Of a DNA stretch of 56,221 bases, positions 42,948 to 52,430 are shown piece after piece (the first letter of the stretch is position 1; every line of letters starts with the position of its first letter). A model generated the notes under the pieces. That model was not told the DNA's origin. It searched no databases and saw only the letters and a list, made by a program, of their open reading frames with translations. The position numbers and the translations under genes were made by a program. This stretch comes from Flavobacteriaceae bacterium (GTDB lineage Bacteria > Bacteroidota > Bacteroidia > Flavobacteriales > Flavobacteriaceae): positions 1-56,221 of the forward strand of contig JABDNT010000061.1 in assembly GCA_013043685.1 (NCBI GenBank). The letters run 5' to 3'.

Positions 42948-45341
42948 TTAGTTACTGCCTATTTCGTTCATCAGATCCTCATAGGTGTAATACTCCTTGG
43001 TATTGTCATCTTTCTTCTTGGAATAAAGCACATTCACCCGGATCGCCTTTAATCCTGTTACACCCTGCAGATCTTCCAGTTTAACGATCTCTACATCCGA
43101 ATCCAACAGGTTCTTATGCTGAAGGAAGCTAATATATTTCAGGTATTCCTTTTCATCCGCACGTTGAGAATAAACAATAGATATCTTCCCCGGTTGGGTA
43201 ACACGCTCATCCGTACCTTTAATATGGGCTTTATCTACTCGTTTCTTCACCACTTCATATCTCGCATTATAGGTCCCGTCCACATCAAAGCGTTTTTCAT
43301 CCATTCTAAAACGAAGTGATAGTGAAGTATTGAACACCAGTATCATTGACGCCACATCCAATGCCACCGGAAGTTTTTCCTTAAGATGATAAAAGCTATT
43401 TTCCATTTCGCACATTGCCTGAAGTTGCCACAACCTCAAATTGTACAGGTATATCTTATTAAAGCTATCATCCTTGGTAATGGACTCTCCTAAATAAAGA
43501 TTGTGTTCAACTCCATCGGTCTTAAAGCGTTCGTAATAATGAGGGTACATGTCCTGGGCTTCTTTTTGTTTTACATCCAGGATCATGGCCATGTGTTTGT
43601 TAACCTGCGTCACAGAATCGTCGTAATCCTTTCGATGCTTATAAATAAATCCCTTGTCGTTGTCGATCTCTTCGTGATAGTGATCAATGAGACCAGCAAG
43701 GGTATCATTCTTTTTACTTAAATGATCATATAGTGGCACGATCTCATTTTTAAGGAAGCTAAGCACTCTGCGTTCGGTATCAACTTCCAGATGATCTTTT
43801 ATCTCATCCAGGTATTTGTTTATTCTAAAAATAAGCTGATCATAAATAGGAAGTGATTCTACATTCAGTATCTTTTCAATGATCTGTTTCACCAGTTTAA
43901 GTTGCAACACAAGGTCCTGCTGTGTAGCATCATTCCGTGCCGTTGAGGAACCTTTGATATCGATCTGCCCGAACAACGGATAGACGTCCTCAAATACTAC
44001 TTCATGGAACGAAGATGGATTCTCTTCATAGAACTTCGACCGTATAACACGTTCGGCCTCTTTCTTAAATTTCCAATGAACACTCGGATGAATAGATGTA
44101 CACTCAGCCTGTATCAATAACTCAATCTCATTTTGCTCTCGTTCCTTGGATTGACGCACCGAATCCACCAAATAAGGCATGATATCCAACAGCTTGTTCG
44201 CATTGATGGAATTGAGTTCCTGTGCATTCGGAGATACCAGTTCCATAACACCAAGTAAGGTACCCTGACTTACCAGAGGTGCAATAATGGCACTACCTAT
44301 TTTTTGTTTGTGAAGTGTTTTATATACAACATTATCCGGGTATAGTTTATGAAACTTCGCCACATCTGAAATAGAATAGAACTCATTTTTACTGAAAAGT
44401 TTTTCGTATGAATTCGGACAAAGCGTTGCAGTGCATTTTTCACTTTGCTTTCCGTCTAACATATAACTTTTTACATTCCCGTTAATTGGTGGTCGCTGAA
44501 ATACACCTTCATCTTCATCATACATGGCGTAACCCACCTCGAGAGATGGTAGTCCGAAAATTGATCGGATTATATTCCGGAAAGCTGCTACATAATCTTC
44601 CTGTTTGGAATCTTTGGATATCAGATTTTCCTTAAAGCTGGAAAGAGACACATCCATGGTAGCGTCATACATATTCGCTATAACGAAGCCCTTAAAGATC
44701 CAGCTGTTTGGCGGAAACTTACTTTTCCACAACTCTATATTTTCAAAATTGTCGATGAGTTCGGCCACGTCTTCCGGAGTGATATCGATGGCTTTATCTG
44801 TTTTTTCAATATCTATAAAATCGCCATTATACAAAACCTTATAATGCCGCATTACCCCATTAGCGTCGGGAATGTCGTAATAGAAAGGTCTTCTGAAATC
44901 GACCCGGTAGCCGTAATATGCGTTTAATATAATAGCGCAACCCATTATATACGACTCGTCCTCATCAAAATTAGTAAGCTGGGCCTCAAAATCCTGCCCC
45001 GCATGAGATACAATGTCCTTAAATCTTTCAGAAGATCTGAAGATTTCTAACTGATACGGAATAGTAGCTATCTTAATCTCGTTGCTTGCTAAGATATCAG
45101 CAAAAAAATCTTCCAGCACAAATTCAACCTGTTCCTGGTATTTTGTCAAAGCATCTTCAGAATCGAAACCCTCAGAGAGAACCGGGTATTCATCAGCTAT
45201 TTGGAGGATTTCTTTGGCTCGCTTCCTCTGCAAACCGCTCATTCCTTTCAGTGATGCCCCGTAGGAGTCGAATAGTTTTTTGAAGCTCACTTCGATCTTC
45301 AGTGGAAATTGTGTTATTGTAGTTTTTCCTTTCATTTTCAA
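42948..45341 (-). CDS. Large GAF-domain protein, function unknown
   Basis: A 797-residue soluble protein. The first 230 residues are mostly helical with no recognised motif. A GAF-like domain lies at about 235-400 (YAMYDEDEGVF, then IIAPLVSQGTLLGVMELVS). Long helical segments with charged residues follow (about 400-640), and the last 100 residues form a mixed alpha/beta piece ending in KAIRVNVLYSKKKDD. There is no kinase, cyclase, GGDEF or DNA-binding domain, so it may be a signal-sensing scaffold. It converges with the HD-PycTM gene with 13 bases between coding ends. The 85 bases before its start show no good -7 box. Confidence 0.6.
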   Translation of the reverse strand: MKMKGKTTITQFPLKIEVSFKKLFDSYGASLKGMSGLQRKRAKEILQIADEYPVLSEGFDSEDALTKYQEQVEFVLEDFFADILASNEIKIATIPYQLEIFRSSERFKDIVSHAGQDFEAQLTNFDEDESYIMGCAIILNAYYGYRVDFRRPFYYDIPDANGVMRHYKVLYNGDFIDIEKTDKAIDITPEDVAELIDNFENIELWKSKFPPNSWIFKGFVIANMYDATMDVSLSSFKENLISKDSKQEDYVAAFRNIIRSIFGLPSLEVGYAMYDEDEGVFQRPPINGNVKSYMLDGKQSEKCTATLCPNSYEKLFSKNEFYSISDVAKFHKLYPDNVVYKTLHKQKIGSAIIAPLVSQGTLLGVMELVSPNAQELNSINANKLLDIMPYLVDSVRQSKEREQNEIELLIQAECTSIHPSVHWKFKKEAERVIRSKFYEENPSSFHEVVFEDVYPLFGQIDIKGSSTARNDATQQDLVLQLKLVKQIIEKILNVESLPIYDQLIFRINKYLDEIKDHLEVDTERRVLSFLKNEIVPLYDHLSKKNDTLAGLIDHYHEEIDNDKGFIYKHRKDYDDSVTQVNKHMAMILDVKQKEAQDMYPHYYERFKTDGVEHNLYLGESITKDDSFNKIYLYNLRLWQLQAMCEMENSFYHLKEKLPVALDVASMILVFNTSLSLRFRMDEKRFDVDGTYNARYEVVKKRVDKAHIKGTDERVTQPGKISIVYSQRADEKEYLKYISFLQHKNLLDSDVEIVKLEDLQGVTGLKAIRVNVLYSKKKDDNTKEYYTYEDLMNEIGSN

Positions 45342-45445
45342 TCGATTAACAATCTAAATTACACATTTACAATTTAGCGGTATAATTTGCGTCAATAATT
45401 AACAATAAATTGAGTATTCAATTTTTATGACGAAAAAAATACAGT

Positions 45446-45453
45446 TATTTTTG
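45446..45453 (+). promoter_or_regulatory. -7 box (TATTTTTG) for the TlpA-like gene
   Basis: TATTTTTG matches TAnnTTTG and ends 18 bases before the chosen ATG at 45472. It lies inside a longer possible frame starting at 45427, which supports the shorter start. A TTG at 45410 is too far for a -33 element. Confidence 0.5.
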
Positions 45454-45471
45454 CATTCAAACATATTTTAT

Positions 45472-46587
45472 ATGAGACGATATTTTGCCCTACTTATTAC
45501 AATCATACTGTTTTCTTGTGCAGAAGACTCTAATTCCTATAAACTAAATGGTTCCGCGGAAGGCTTTGAGGACGGAACTCAAATAATCGTTTACAGCCTC
45601 GAAGATAACAATCAACCAGAAGCAATAGACACACTGACTGTTCAAAAAGGAAAATTTAGTGCCAGATATCCTAAGACGGATAAGCTATTGTTGGGGTACC
45701 TGTCTGTTCAAAACCCGCAAGGTTCGGTTGTGTTTTTTCCGGAAAATGAAGATTTAAGGGCAATCTTATATAAAGATAGCATGGTAGCGTCTTATGTAAG
45801 TGGAAGTCGTCAAAATGAAATGTATACTGCCTTTAAACAAAAAATTCGGGAATTCAATAATAAAAAACAATCCAATTCCCAACGATTCCAGCAAGCACGG
45901 CAAGAGCAGGATAACCTTTTGGCAACCGAAATTCAGAAAGAGAATGTGCAATTGGGGGCTGAAGAGACCAATTATAAACTGAATTTCATAAATGAAAATA
46001 ACACCTCCCTATTCTCATTGATGCTTGCCACCGAAATGCTTGGCAGGAAAGAGATGAGCGCAGATCAGGCGGCGGAATTTGTTAAGAATCTACCTCCTAA
46101 GACCGCATCGGCGCAATTAGCTGCTGGTATAAAGAATACTATCGACAAGATGAAAAGGGCAGATGTAGGTGGTATGGCACCCGATTTTGCAGCACCAACT
46201 CCCCAGGGCGAAATGCTTTCATTAAAAGAAACACTGGGGAAATATACCATCATCGATTTCTGGGCTTCCTGGTGCAAGCCTTGCCGAAGAGAGAACCCAA
46301 ATGTGGTCCGCGTCTACGAAAAATATCATGACAAAGGCTTGAATATTATCAGTGTTTCACTGGATCGGGAAGGACAGAAAGAGCGATGGGTCCAGGCTAT
46401 AGAGGACGACAACATGAATTGGTATCATGTATCCAACTTAAAATTCTGGCAGGATCCTATTGCACGTCAATACAATGTGCGATCCATACCGGCTACATTC
46501 CTGTTGGACGAGAGCGGAAAGATAATTGCGAAAAACCTTCGTGGGCCTGCGTTGGAAACAAAAATAGCTTCGCTGCTAGGACAATAG
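45472..46587 (+). CDS. TlpA/ResA-like thiol-disulfide lipoprotein with DUF4369-type N-terminus
   Basis: A 371-residue lipoprotein. MRRYFALLITIILFSCAEDS is the signal with the lipid-modified Cys at residue 16. Residues 22-120 fit a DUF4369-like domain, common before TlpA domains in Bacteroidota. The thioredoxin-like domain begins with GGMAPDFAAPTPQGE and has FWASWCKPCRRENP, the redox-active CKPC pair; SIPATFLLDESG carries the cis-Pro. It likely keeps periplasmic Cys pairs reduced, for instance in cytochrome maturation. The chosen ATG starts the lipoprotein signal directly; an upstream ATG at 45427 would bury it. Confidence 0.88.
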   Translation: MRRYFALLITIILFSCAEDSNSYKLNGSAEGFEDGTQIIVYSLEDNNQPEAIDTLTVQKGKFSARYPKTDKLLLGYLSVQNPQGSVVFFPENEDLRAILYKDSMVASYVSGSRQNEMYTAFKQKIREFNNKKQSNSQRFQQARQEQDNLLATEIQKENVQLGAEETNYKLNFINENNTSLFSLMLATEMLGRKEMSADQAAEFVKNLPPKTASAQLAAGIKNTIDKMKRADVGGMAPDFAAPTPQGEMLSLKETLGKYTIIDFWASWCKPCRRENPNVVRVYEKYHDKGLNIISVSLDREGQKERWVQAIEDDNMNWYHVSNLKFWQDPIARQYNVRSIPATFLLDESGKIIAKNLRGPALETKIASLLGQ

Positions 46588-46588
46588 T

Positions 46589-47266
46589 TTAGAGTAATTC
46601 GAAAGAAATATAAACCGTAACACGTACTTCCATTTCACCCGGAGCCATAGTTTGCTCCCCTCCGGAACTATCCATTTGCATCGCACTTCTCAAAATTGGT
46701 GAAGGGGGTGAATAAGACAGGTTTTCTTTTATAGATATGGCTTTACCAACTCCCTGGTCCAAAACCCCGGCATATTCTTCTGCCTTTAGTTTGGCATGTG
46801 CCACGGCCCTTTTTCGTGCTTCAGACTCTAATTTTTGTCTTTTGGATGAAGAAAATGATATACCATCAATTCGGTTAATACCACTTTCCAGTAAGCCATT
46901 CATTAAGGATTTATACTTACTCAAATCGGTTAACTTCACCGAGATAGCCTGGTTAGCCGAATAATTATAGGATTTTGAGTTATAGTCGTAATTCTTGCTC
47001 AGGCGAATGTATTCTGTCTTTATATATTTATCATCAATATTCTGTGATTTGATAAAGGAAAGCACCTCATTGACAATGCGATCATTCTGTTTTTTTAGTT
47101 CCTTTGGATTGTTCCCGGTATTCTCAACCCGCAGGTTAATGGTTACTTCATCCGGAACTACACGTACAATTCCCTCACCCGATACTTCTACGAGAGGTTT
47201 CATATTATTTTGTGCCATTAGTGTTGATGTGATTAAAAAGATAATTATTGATATGGTTGTCTTCAT
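46589..47266 (-). CDS. SIMPL domain (DUF541) periplasmic protein
   Basis: A 225-residue protein with a signal peptide (MKTTISIIIFLITSTLMAQ). VEVSGEGIVRVVPDEVTINLRVEN is the usual opening of the SIMPL/DUF541 domain, and ARKRAVAHAKLKAEEYAGVL is its conserved helix. Members are periplasmic or outer-membrane associated and form large oligomers in some cases; function is poorly known, with links to oxidative stress. It ends 1 base after the convergent TlpA-like gene and starts 12 bases after the rhomboid stop, so it is co-transcribed with the rhomboid gene. Confidence 0.87.
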   Translation of the reverse strand: MKTTISIIIFLITSTLMAQNNMKPLVEVSGEGIVRVVPDEVTINLRVENTGNNPKELKKQNDRIVNEVLSFIKSQNIDDKYIKTEYIRLSKNYDYNSKSYNYSANQAISVKLTDLSKYKSLMNGLLESGINRIDGISFSSSKRQKLESEARKRAVAHAKLKAEEYAGVLDQGVGKAISIKENLSYSPPSPILRSAMQMDSSGGEQTMAPGEMEVRVTVYISFELL

Positions 47267-47278
47267 GATACAAAGATT

Positions 47279-47929
47279 TCAAATTTTTCCAAGTTTATGT
47301 AAGATAAGCAATAATACAATGGGAACCGCTAACAATGCCACTATCCAAAGACTGGTTTCCAATAAGGAAGGGACAAAGGCTATAGTTAGCAGGTAGCCCG
47401 CTATAGCTCCACCGAAATGTGCGTCATGGCCTATATTTCCATGACGGAACCGCATTCCATATACCGAGTATAGTAAATATAAGATTCCGATAATCCAGGC
47501 ATCAATAGGGATTGGAATAAAAAACAGGTACAAGTCCATGCCCGGGTGAAACAATATCGCCGAATACAAAACACCCATTACTGCTCCACTTGCTCCCACA
47601 GCACTGTAATGGTATTCATCCTTATGAAAATAAAATGACAATATATTACCCACTATGAGACTTGCGATATAAATAATTATAAAGCGTGTAACTCCTACCG
47701 AATTAATCACAATATTCGCAAAGAAATACAGGGTGAGCATGTTGAAAATCAGATGTGTATAATCCACATGCAAAAATCCAGATGAGAACATTCTTATTTG
47801 CTCGCCTTTCCGTATGCCCGCTATGTTGAACTTATATTTCTCGAAGAATGAAAAATCGCTAAAACCTTTTAAGGAAAAGATAATGTTGGCCGCAATTATG
47901 ACAATGGTCGCAGTATCTATATTCTGCAT
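47279..47929 (-). CDS. Rhomboid family intramembrane serine protease
   Basis: A 216-residue protein with about six membrane spans. THLIFNMLTLYFFA, GASGAVMG with the catalytic Ser, and HDAHFGGAIAGY with the catalytic His have the order and spacing of rhomboid proteases, which cut membrane proteins within the bilayer. An in-frame ATG at 47965 would add 12 hydrophilic residues; the ATG at 47929 gives the usual short N-terminus and is preferred. It is the first gene of a rhomboid-SIMPL pair and is divergent from the LpxL-like gene. Confidence 0.9.
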   Translation of the reverse strand: MQNIDTATIVIIAANIIFSLKGFSDFSFFEKYKFNIAGIRKGEQIRMFSSGFLHVDYTHLIFNMLTLYFFANIVINSVGVTRFIIIYIASLIVGNILSFYFHKDEYHYSAVGASGAVMGVLYSAILFHPGMDLYLFFIPIPIDAWIIGILYLLYSVYGMRFRHGNIGHDAHFGGAIAGYLLTIAFVPSLLETSLWIVALLAVPIVLLLILHKLGKI

Positions 47930-47975
47930 AGTAGTTTCTGAAGTCGTTTCGTGATTACAATGCAATAAATTTAGT

Positions 47976-47983
47976 TAGTTTTG
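47976..47983 (+). promoter_or_regulatory. -7 box (TAGTTTTG) for the LpxL-like gene
   Basis: TAGTTTTG matches TAnnTTTG and ends 14 bases before the ATG at 47998. No TTG occurs at the -33 distance. Confidence 0.45.
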
Positions 47984-47997
47984 CTGTAAAATAACCT

Positions 47998-48867
47998 ATG
48001 CAGCGACTGGTTTATCTAATAATATACCCATTCTTGTGGATCACCTCCATTCTGCCAATGGGGTTGCTGTACATTAAATCGGATGTCTTATCATTTATCA
48101 TCTATCATGTAGTTGGTTACCGTAAAAAAGTGGTCCTCAGTAACCTGAGACTGGTTTTTCCTGATAAATCGGACAAAGAACACAAGATCATCGCAAGAAA
48201 ATTCTATCGCCATTTGTGCAATATTATTTTCGAATCCATCAAAACCCTCACTATCTCTGAAAAGGAGATCACAAAAAGATTCAGGTTCGAAAACCTTGAA
48301 CTCATCGACGAATTGTACAAAAAAGATAAGAGCGTGCTGCTGCTTTGTGGCCATTACAGCAGTTGGGAATGGAGCGGCATACTTGGAAAACAGATGAAAT
48401 ACAAGGGCCTTGCCGTCTACAAGAAATTGCGCAACGATTCTCTGGATGGGCTTCTCAAGAAGATTCGCGGCCGCTATGGAGGAGAGATCGTTTCCAATAG
48501 GAAAATTGTACCCATTTTATTCAGACTCGCTAAAGAAAACACTAAGTGCTTGACCCTTATCCTTGCCGATCAAACCCCCAAACCGGGTGCGTTCAAACAC
48601 CGGGATACTTTTATGGGAATCGATGTCCCTGTTTTTACTGGTTCCGAAGAGATCGCAAAAAAACTGGACTTTGCATCGGTCTACTTGAAAGTGGAAAAGG
48701 TGAAACGTGGTTATTACAGTGCTCGTTTTGTTCTTCTTGCGGAAAATCCAAAGGAATTTGAGGATTATCAAATCACCAGGGCGTTTTTAGATGAAATTGA
48801 AAAGCAGATCCATAAGGCTCCTGAATACTATTTATGGTCGCACAAACGCTGGAAACTACGTAATTAG
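47998..48867 (+). CDS. LpxL/HtrB-like lipid A (lysophospholipid-type) acyltransferase
   Basis: A 289-residue protein with an N-terminal membrane anchor (about 5-30). LLLCGHYSSWEWSG near residue 117 is the HX4E catalytic motif of the LpxL/LpxM family and LILADQTPKPG near 195 is the second conserved block. The family adds secondary acyl chains to lipid A at the inner membrane. Its 3' end overlaps the convergent aminotransferase gene by 4 bases. With the PagL-like gene this gives the strain both addition and removal steps for lipid A acyl chains. Confidence 0.9.
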   Translation: MQRLVYLIIYPFLWITSILPMGLLYIKSDVLSFIIYHVVGYRKKVVLSNLRLVFPDKSDKEHKIIARKFYRHLCNIIFESIKTLTISEKEITKRFRFENLELIDELYKKDKSVLLLCGHYSSWEWSGILGKQMKYKGLAVYKKLRNDSLDGLLKKIRGRYGGEIVSNRKIVPILFRLAKENTKCLTLILADQTPKPGAFKHRDTFMGIDVPVFTGSEEIAKKLDFASVYLKVEKVKRGYYSARFVLLAENPKEFEDYQITRAFLDEIEKQIHKAPEYYLWSHKRWKLRN

Positions 48868-50369
48868 ACGTCGAACCAGTCCGAGTCTAAAGGAGAATAA
48901 GGTTTTAATGACTCCGATTGGTGCGTGAATTTGCCGTTATCGAATACATAATCCTTCGACCATTCCTCATAATTATTGGCAAGCTCGATCAAACTATCAC
49001 ATACGTAAATAACTTCTTCATTTGTAGTGGTAGGATGAATGGATAGTCTCACCCATCCGGGTTTCATCATTATATTACCCGCTTTCATCTTCCCAATGAT
49101 CTCGTCCGATTTCTGGTGGTCTATCTCCAAAAGGTAATGACCATAAGTACCTGCGCAGCTGCAACCACCTCTTGATTGGATACCATAACGGTCATTTAGC
49201 ATTTTTACGGCCAGGTCGTGATGCAGATCACCTATCAAGATGGATATCACACCCAAACGTTCTCTGTGCTCTCCTGCCAGGATCGAGATCTTAGGTTCCC
49301 CATCCAGTCTGTCAAAGACATACGTAAGTAATTCTTCTTCACGCTTTAAAATATTCTGCACTCCCATTTTCTCCTTAAGCCGGATTGCGAGTGAGGTTCG
49401 TATTACTTGCAGAAAACCGGGTGTACCGCCATCCTCCCGCTCTTCAATGTTCTCAATATACTTGTGCGTGCCCCATGGAGTTGTCCAGTCTACGGTTCCT
49501 CCTCCCGGACAATCGGGAACGAGGTTGTTATAGAGTTGCTGATTAAAGATCAATACTCCACTGGAACCCGGCCCTCCTAAAAACTTGTGTGGAGACAGAA
49601 ATACCGCATCCAGCGATTCCTCTGGATCCTCGGGATGCATATTGATGTCAATATAAGGCGCCGAACAAGCGAAATCCACAAAGCACAAGCCGTTATTCTG
49701 GTGCATGAGTTTCGCGACCTCGTGATAAGGTGTCTTTATTCCGGTAACATTTGAACAGCTTGTAATGGAAGCAATCTTTATATCCCTGTTCTGGTACTTA
49801 AGTAGCAGATCCTTTAAATTTTCAATACAAAATAAGCCTACTTCGTTACAAGGGATAACAACAACAGTTGCTATAGTTTCCAACCAGGAGGTCTGATTGC
49901 TGTGATGTTCCATATGTGAAACAAAAACAACCGGCCTGTCCTCTTCCTTTATGTCTAATTGATCTTTAACCTGTTCCGGTACTTTCAGCCCGAGAATCCT
50001 TTGAAATTTGTTTACAGCTCCGGTCATCCCGGTCCCTGTAGTAATTAACACATCATCCTCTCCTGCACTAACATGCTCTTTTATGATATCCCTGGCATGA
50101 CGATAGGCGTGTGTCATTGTAGTTCCCGTAACTGCCGTCTCGGTATGGGTATTTGCTACAAAGGGGCCAAAAGAATTTATCATTTTATCCTCGATAGGCC
50201 CATACAACCTGCCACTGGCAGTCCAGTCTGTATAGACAATCTTCTTGGTTCCGAAAGCCGATTCGAATGTTTGATCTATACCCAGGATATTATTTCTGAA
50301 GGGAGCAAAATACGCCTCCATTTCAGTTCCTAATATTTCTTTTGTTTTGAGCATTGTAGGTGATTTCAT
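48864..50369 (-). CDS. Class V aminotransferase-fold PLP enzyme (cysteine desulfurase-like)
   Basis: A 501-residue protein. ITTGTGMTGAVNKFQRIL is the cofactor phosphate region, FVSHMEHHSNQTSW near residue 150 has the His pair, VDFACSAPYIDINM the Asp, and LSPHKFLGGPGSSG the Schiff-base Lys. RGGCSCAGTYGH resembles the active Cys loop of SufS-type desulfurases. At 501 residues it is about 100 longer than SufS, with an N-terminal extension (1-60) and a longer C-terminus, so it is probably a separate clade; desulfurase activity is not certain. A second in-frame ATG lies five codons on. It follows glmM after 16 bases. Confidence 0.82.
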   Translation of the reverse strand: MKSPTMLKTKEILGTEMEAYFAPFRNNILGIDQTFESAFGTKKIVYTDWTASGRLYGPIEDKMINSFGPFVANTHTETAVTGTTMTHAYRHARDIIKEHVSAGEDDVLITTGTGMTGAVNKFQRILGLKVPEQVKDQLDIKEEDRPVVFVSHMEHHSNQTSWLETIATVVVIPCNEVGLFCIENLKDLLLKYQNRDIKIASITSCSNVTGIKTPYHEVAKLMHQNNGLCFVDFACSAPYIDINMHPEDPEESLDAVFLSPHKFLGGPGSSGVLIFNQQLYNNLVPDCPGGGTVDWTTPWGTHKYIENIEEREDGGTPGFLQVIRTSLAIRLKEKMGVQNILKREEELLTYVFDRLDGEPKISILAGEHRERLGVISILIGDLHHDLAVKMLNDRYGIQSRGGCSCAGTYGHYLLEIDHQKSDEIIGKMKAGNIMMKPGWVRLSIHPTTTNEEVIYVCDSLIELANNYEEWSKDYVFDNGKFTHQSESLKPYSPLDSDWFDV

Positions 50370-50385
50370 GTAAAAATACTAAATC

Positions 50386-51774
50386 TTACTGATTTGCAAT
50401 TTCTTGAATTTCAGCAATAAACCTATCCGCCAGGGCATCAGCCGCTTCCTGGGAATAAGCTTCGGTATAGATTCTTATAATGGGTTCTGTGTTGGATTTC
50501 CGAAGGTGTACCCAATTCTCGGCAAAGTCGATTTTAACTCCATCGATCGTGGTGATCTCCTCTGAAGCGTATTTTGCTTCCATGCCTTTCAGAATCGCAT
50601 CCACGTCAAGTTCGGGAGTCAATTGAATTTTCTTTTTGCTCATGAAATAAGACGGATATGTTTTCCGAAGTTCACTAACTGAAATATTCAATTCTGCTAA
50701 ATAGCTAAGAAATAACGCTATTCCTACCAGGCTGTCACGTCCGTAATGAAGTTCAGGATAAATAATACCTCCGTTTCCTTCACCACCAATTACTGCTTTG
50801 GTATCTTTCATCATTTGCACCACATTCACCTCTCCCACTGCGCTTGCTTTATAGGCTCCGCCGTGTTTTTCCGTAATATCCCGCAAAGCTCGTGAGGAGG
50901 ACATATTAGACACCGTATTACCAGGTATCTGCCCCAAAACATAATCGGCTACCGCTACCAACGTATATTCTTCGCCAAACATCTCTCCTTTCTCATCCAC
51001 GAATGCCAATCGATCCACATCCGGATCCACCACAATACCGAAGTCAGCTTTTTCGTCAACAACCATCCGCATTAGGTCGGTCAGGTGTTCCTTTAACGGC
51101 TCAGGATTATGAGGAAAATGCCCCGTAGGTTCACAATATAACTTCACCGGGTGTACACCCAACGCCTCTAATAGCAGAGGGACAGCTATTCCTCCGGTAG
51201 AGTTCACTCCATCGATCACCACTTTAAACATGGCTTTTTTAATGGCATCAACATTTACCAGGGGCAAATCGAGAATCTCATCAATATGCATATCGATATA
51301 CGCATCATTTCTGGTTATCTTTCCCAGATCATCCACCTCGGAATATTCAATATCCCCCGATTCGGCAATCTCCAGAATTTGCTGGCCGGCCCGGGCGTTC
51401 AGAAATTCGCCCTTATGATTTAAAAGTTTCAGAGCGTTCCATTGTTTGGGATTATGACTAGCAGTTAAAATAATGCCCCCATCGGCATGCTCCAGTGGAA
51501 CAGCCACTTCCACCGTAGGTGTAGTGGAAAGGCCCAGGTCGATCACATGAATTCCTAATCCCACCAAAGTGTTCATGACCAGCTGTTGAATCATCTCTCC
51601 TGATATGCGCGCATCGCGACCTACGACTATACGATAATTCTCTTTATGCCTTTGCTGTTTTATATAGGTCCCGTAAGCGGCCGCGTACATAACGGCATCC
51701 AGCGGTGTTAAATTCTCACCTTGTTTACCACCAATAGTGCCGCGTATTCCTGAAATAGATTTGATAAGGGTCAT
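50386..51774 (-). CDS. glmM: Phosphoglucosamine mutase
   Basis: A 462-residue alpha-phosphohexomutase. MTLIKSISGIRGTIGG is the usual Bacteroidota GlmM start, GGIILTASHNPKQWNALKL holds the phosphorylated Ser, and VVDPDVDRLAFVD the metal ligands; IGGEGNGGIIYPELHYGRDS is the sugar loop and RKSNTEPIIRIYTEA the phosphate-binding loop. It makes glucosamine-1-phosphate for peptidoglycan and lipid A. An ATG 7 codons upstream at 51795 falls in the TATCTTTG box and is rejected. Phosphomannomutase activity is a less likely alternative. Confidence 0.92.
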   Translation of the reverse strand: MTLIKSISGIRGTIGGKQGENLTPLDAVMYAAAYGTYIKQQRHKENYRIVVGRDARISGEMIQQLVMNTLVGLGIHVIDLGLSTTPTVEVAVPLEHADGGIILTASHNPKQWNALKLLNHKGEFLNARAGQQILEIAESGDIEYSEVDDLGKITRNDAYIDMHIDEILDLPLVNVDAIKKAMFKVVIDGVNSTGGIAVPLLLEALGVHPVKLYCEPTGHFPHNPEPLKEHLTDLMRMVVDEKADFGIVVDPDVDRLAFVDEKGEMFGEEYTLVAVADYVLGQIPGNTVSNMSSSRALRDITEKHGGAYKASAVGEVNVVQMMKDTKAVIGGEGNGGIIYPELHYGRDSLVGIALFLSYLAELNISVSELRKTYPSYFMSKKKIQLTPELDVDAILKGMEAKYASEEITTIDGVKIDFAENWVHLRKSNTEPIIRIYTEAYSQEAADALADRFIAEIQEIANQ

Positions 51775-51792
51775 GCTACTGAAAATTTGCAA

Positions 51793-51800
51793 CAAAGATA
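51793..51800 (-). promoter_or_regulatory. -7 box (TATCTTTG) for glmM
   Basis: Minus-strand TATCTTTG matches TAnnTTTG and ends 18 bases before the chosen start at 51774. It overlaps a more distal in-frame ATG, which argues against that start. No -33 TTG is seen at the normal distance. Confidence 0.5.
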
Positions 51801-51845
51801 CTTTTTATACCTCATAATCATTAACTGATTTTGTAAATTGTCCCA

Positions 51846-52430
51846 ATGAATTTTCTCGCACATATTTATCTTTCAGGAGATGATGAAGAAATTATGCTTG
51901 GTAATTTCTTTGCAGATAGCGTAAAAGGTAAAAAGTATATGAATTATCCGGTGAAAATTCAGAAAGGAATTTTACTGCATCGCGCTATCGACAGTTACAC
52001 CGACGCTCATCCCACGGTCCGGCTAAGTACAAAACGACTTCATGAGAATTATAGTCATTATAGCGGCGTGATCGTAGATATCCTGTACGATCATTTTCTC
52101 GCAAAGAACTGGGACCAGTACCACAACCAGCCCCTGGCGGATTACGTTGACGATTTTTATGAACTCCTGCGTAATAATTATGAAATACTACCTACCCGCA
52201 CTAAAAGATTGATGCCTTATATGATTGCCGATAACTGGCTGTTAAGTTATGCCAGTGTGAAGGGAATCGGCGCTATTCTGGCACAAATGAATGTTCGGAC
52301 AAAAAATAAATCTAAAATGAATTTCGCAGTTGTGGAACTGGAAGAATATTATGACGAATTTGAGGCAGAATTCACGTTATTTTTTGCCGATCTAAAAGCG
52401 TATTCCGAAAATAAATTGGAACAACTATGA
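51846..52430 (+). CDS. Acyl carrier protein phosphodiesterase-like (AcpH/DUF479)
   Basis: A 194-residue cytoplasmic protein of the AcpH family. MNFLAHIYLSGDDEEIMLGN (with the conserved FLAH.yLS opening), GNFFADSVKGK and LLHRAIDSYTDAHP with its His and Asp residues, and VDILYDHFLAKNW are typical of this HD-like fold. AcpH removes the 4'-phosphopantetheine arm from acyl carrier protein. It overlaps the gamma-glutamyltransferase gene by 4 bases (ATGA). TGATTTTG at 51827-51834 is a one-mismatch -7 box. Confidence 0.87.
   Translation: MNFLAHIYLSGDDEEIMLGNFFADSVKGKKYMNYPVKIQKGILLHRAIDSYTDAHPTVRLSTKRLHENYSHYSGVIVDILYDHFLAKNWDQYHNQPLADYVDDFYELLRNNYEILPTRTKRLMPYMIADNWLLSYASVKGIGAILAQMNVRTKNKSKMNFAVVELEEYYDEFEAEFTLFFADLKAYSENKLEQL

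Noticed and set aside
41756-45341. A complete classical Pycsar operon
   Set aside because: No cyclase-domain gene is present; the neighbouring GAF gene is on the opposite strand and has no cyclase motif, so only an effector-like fusion can be claimed.
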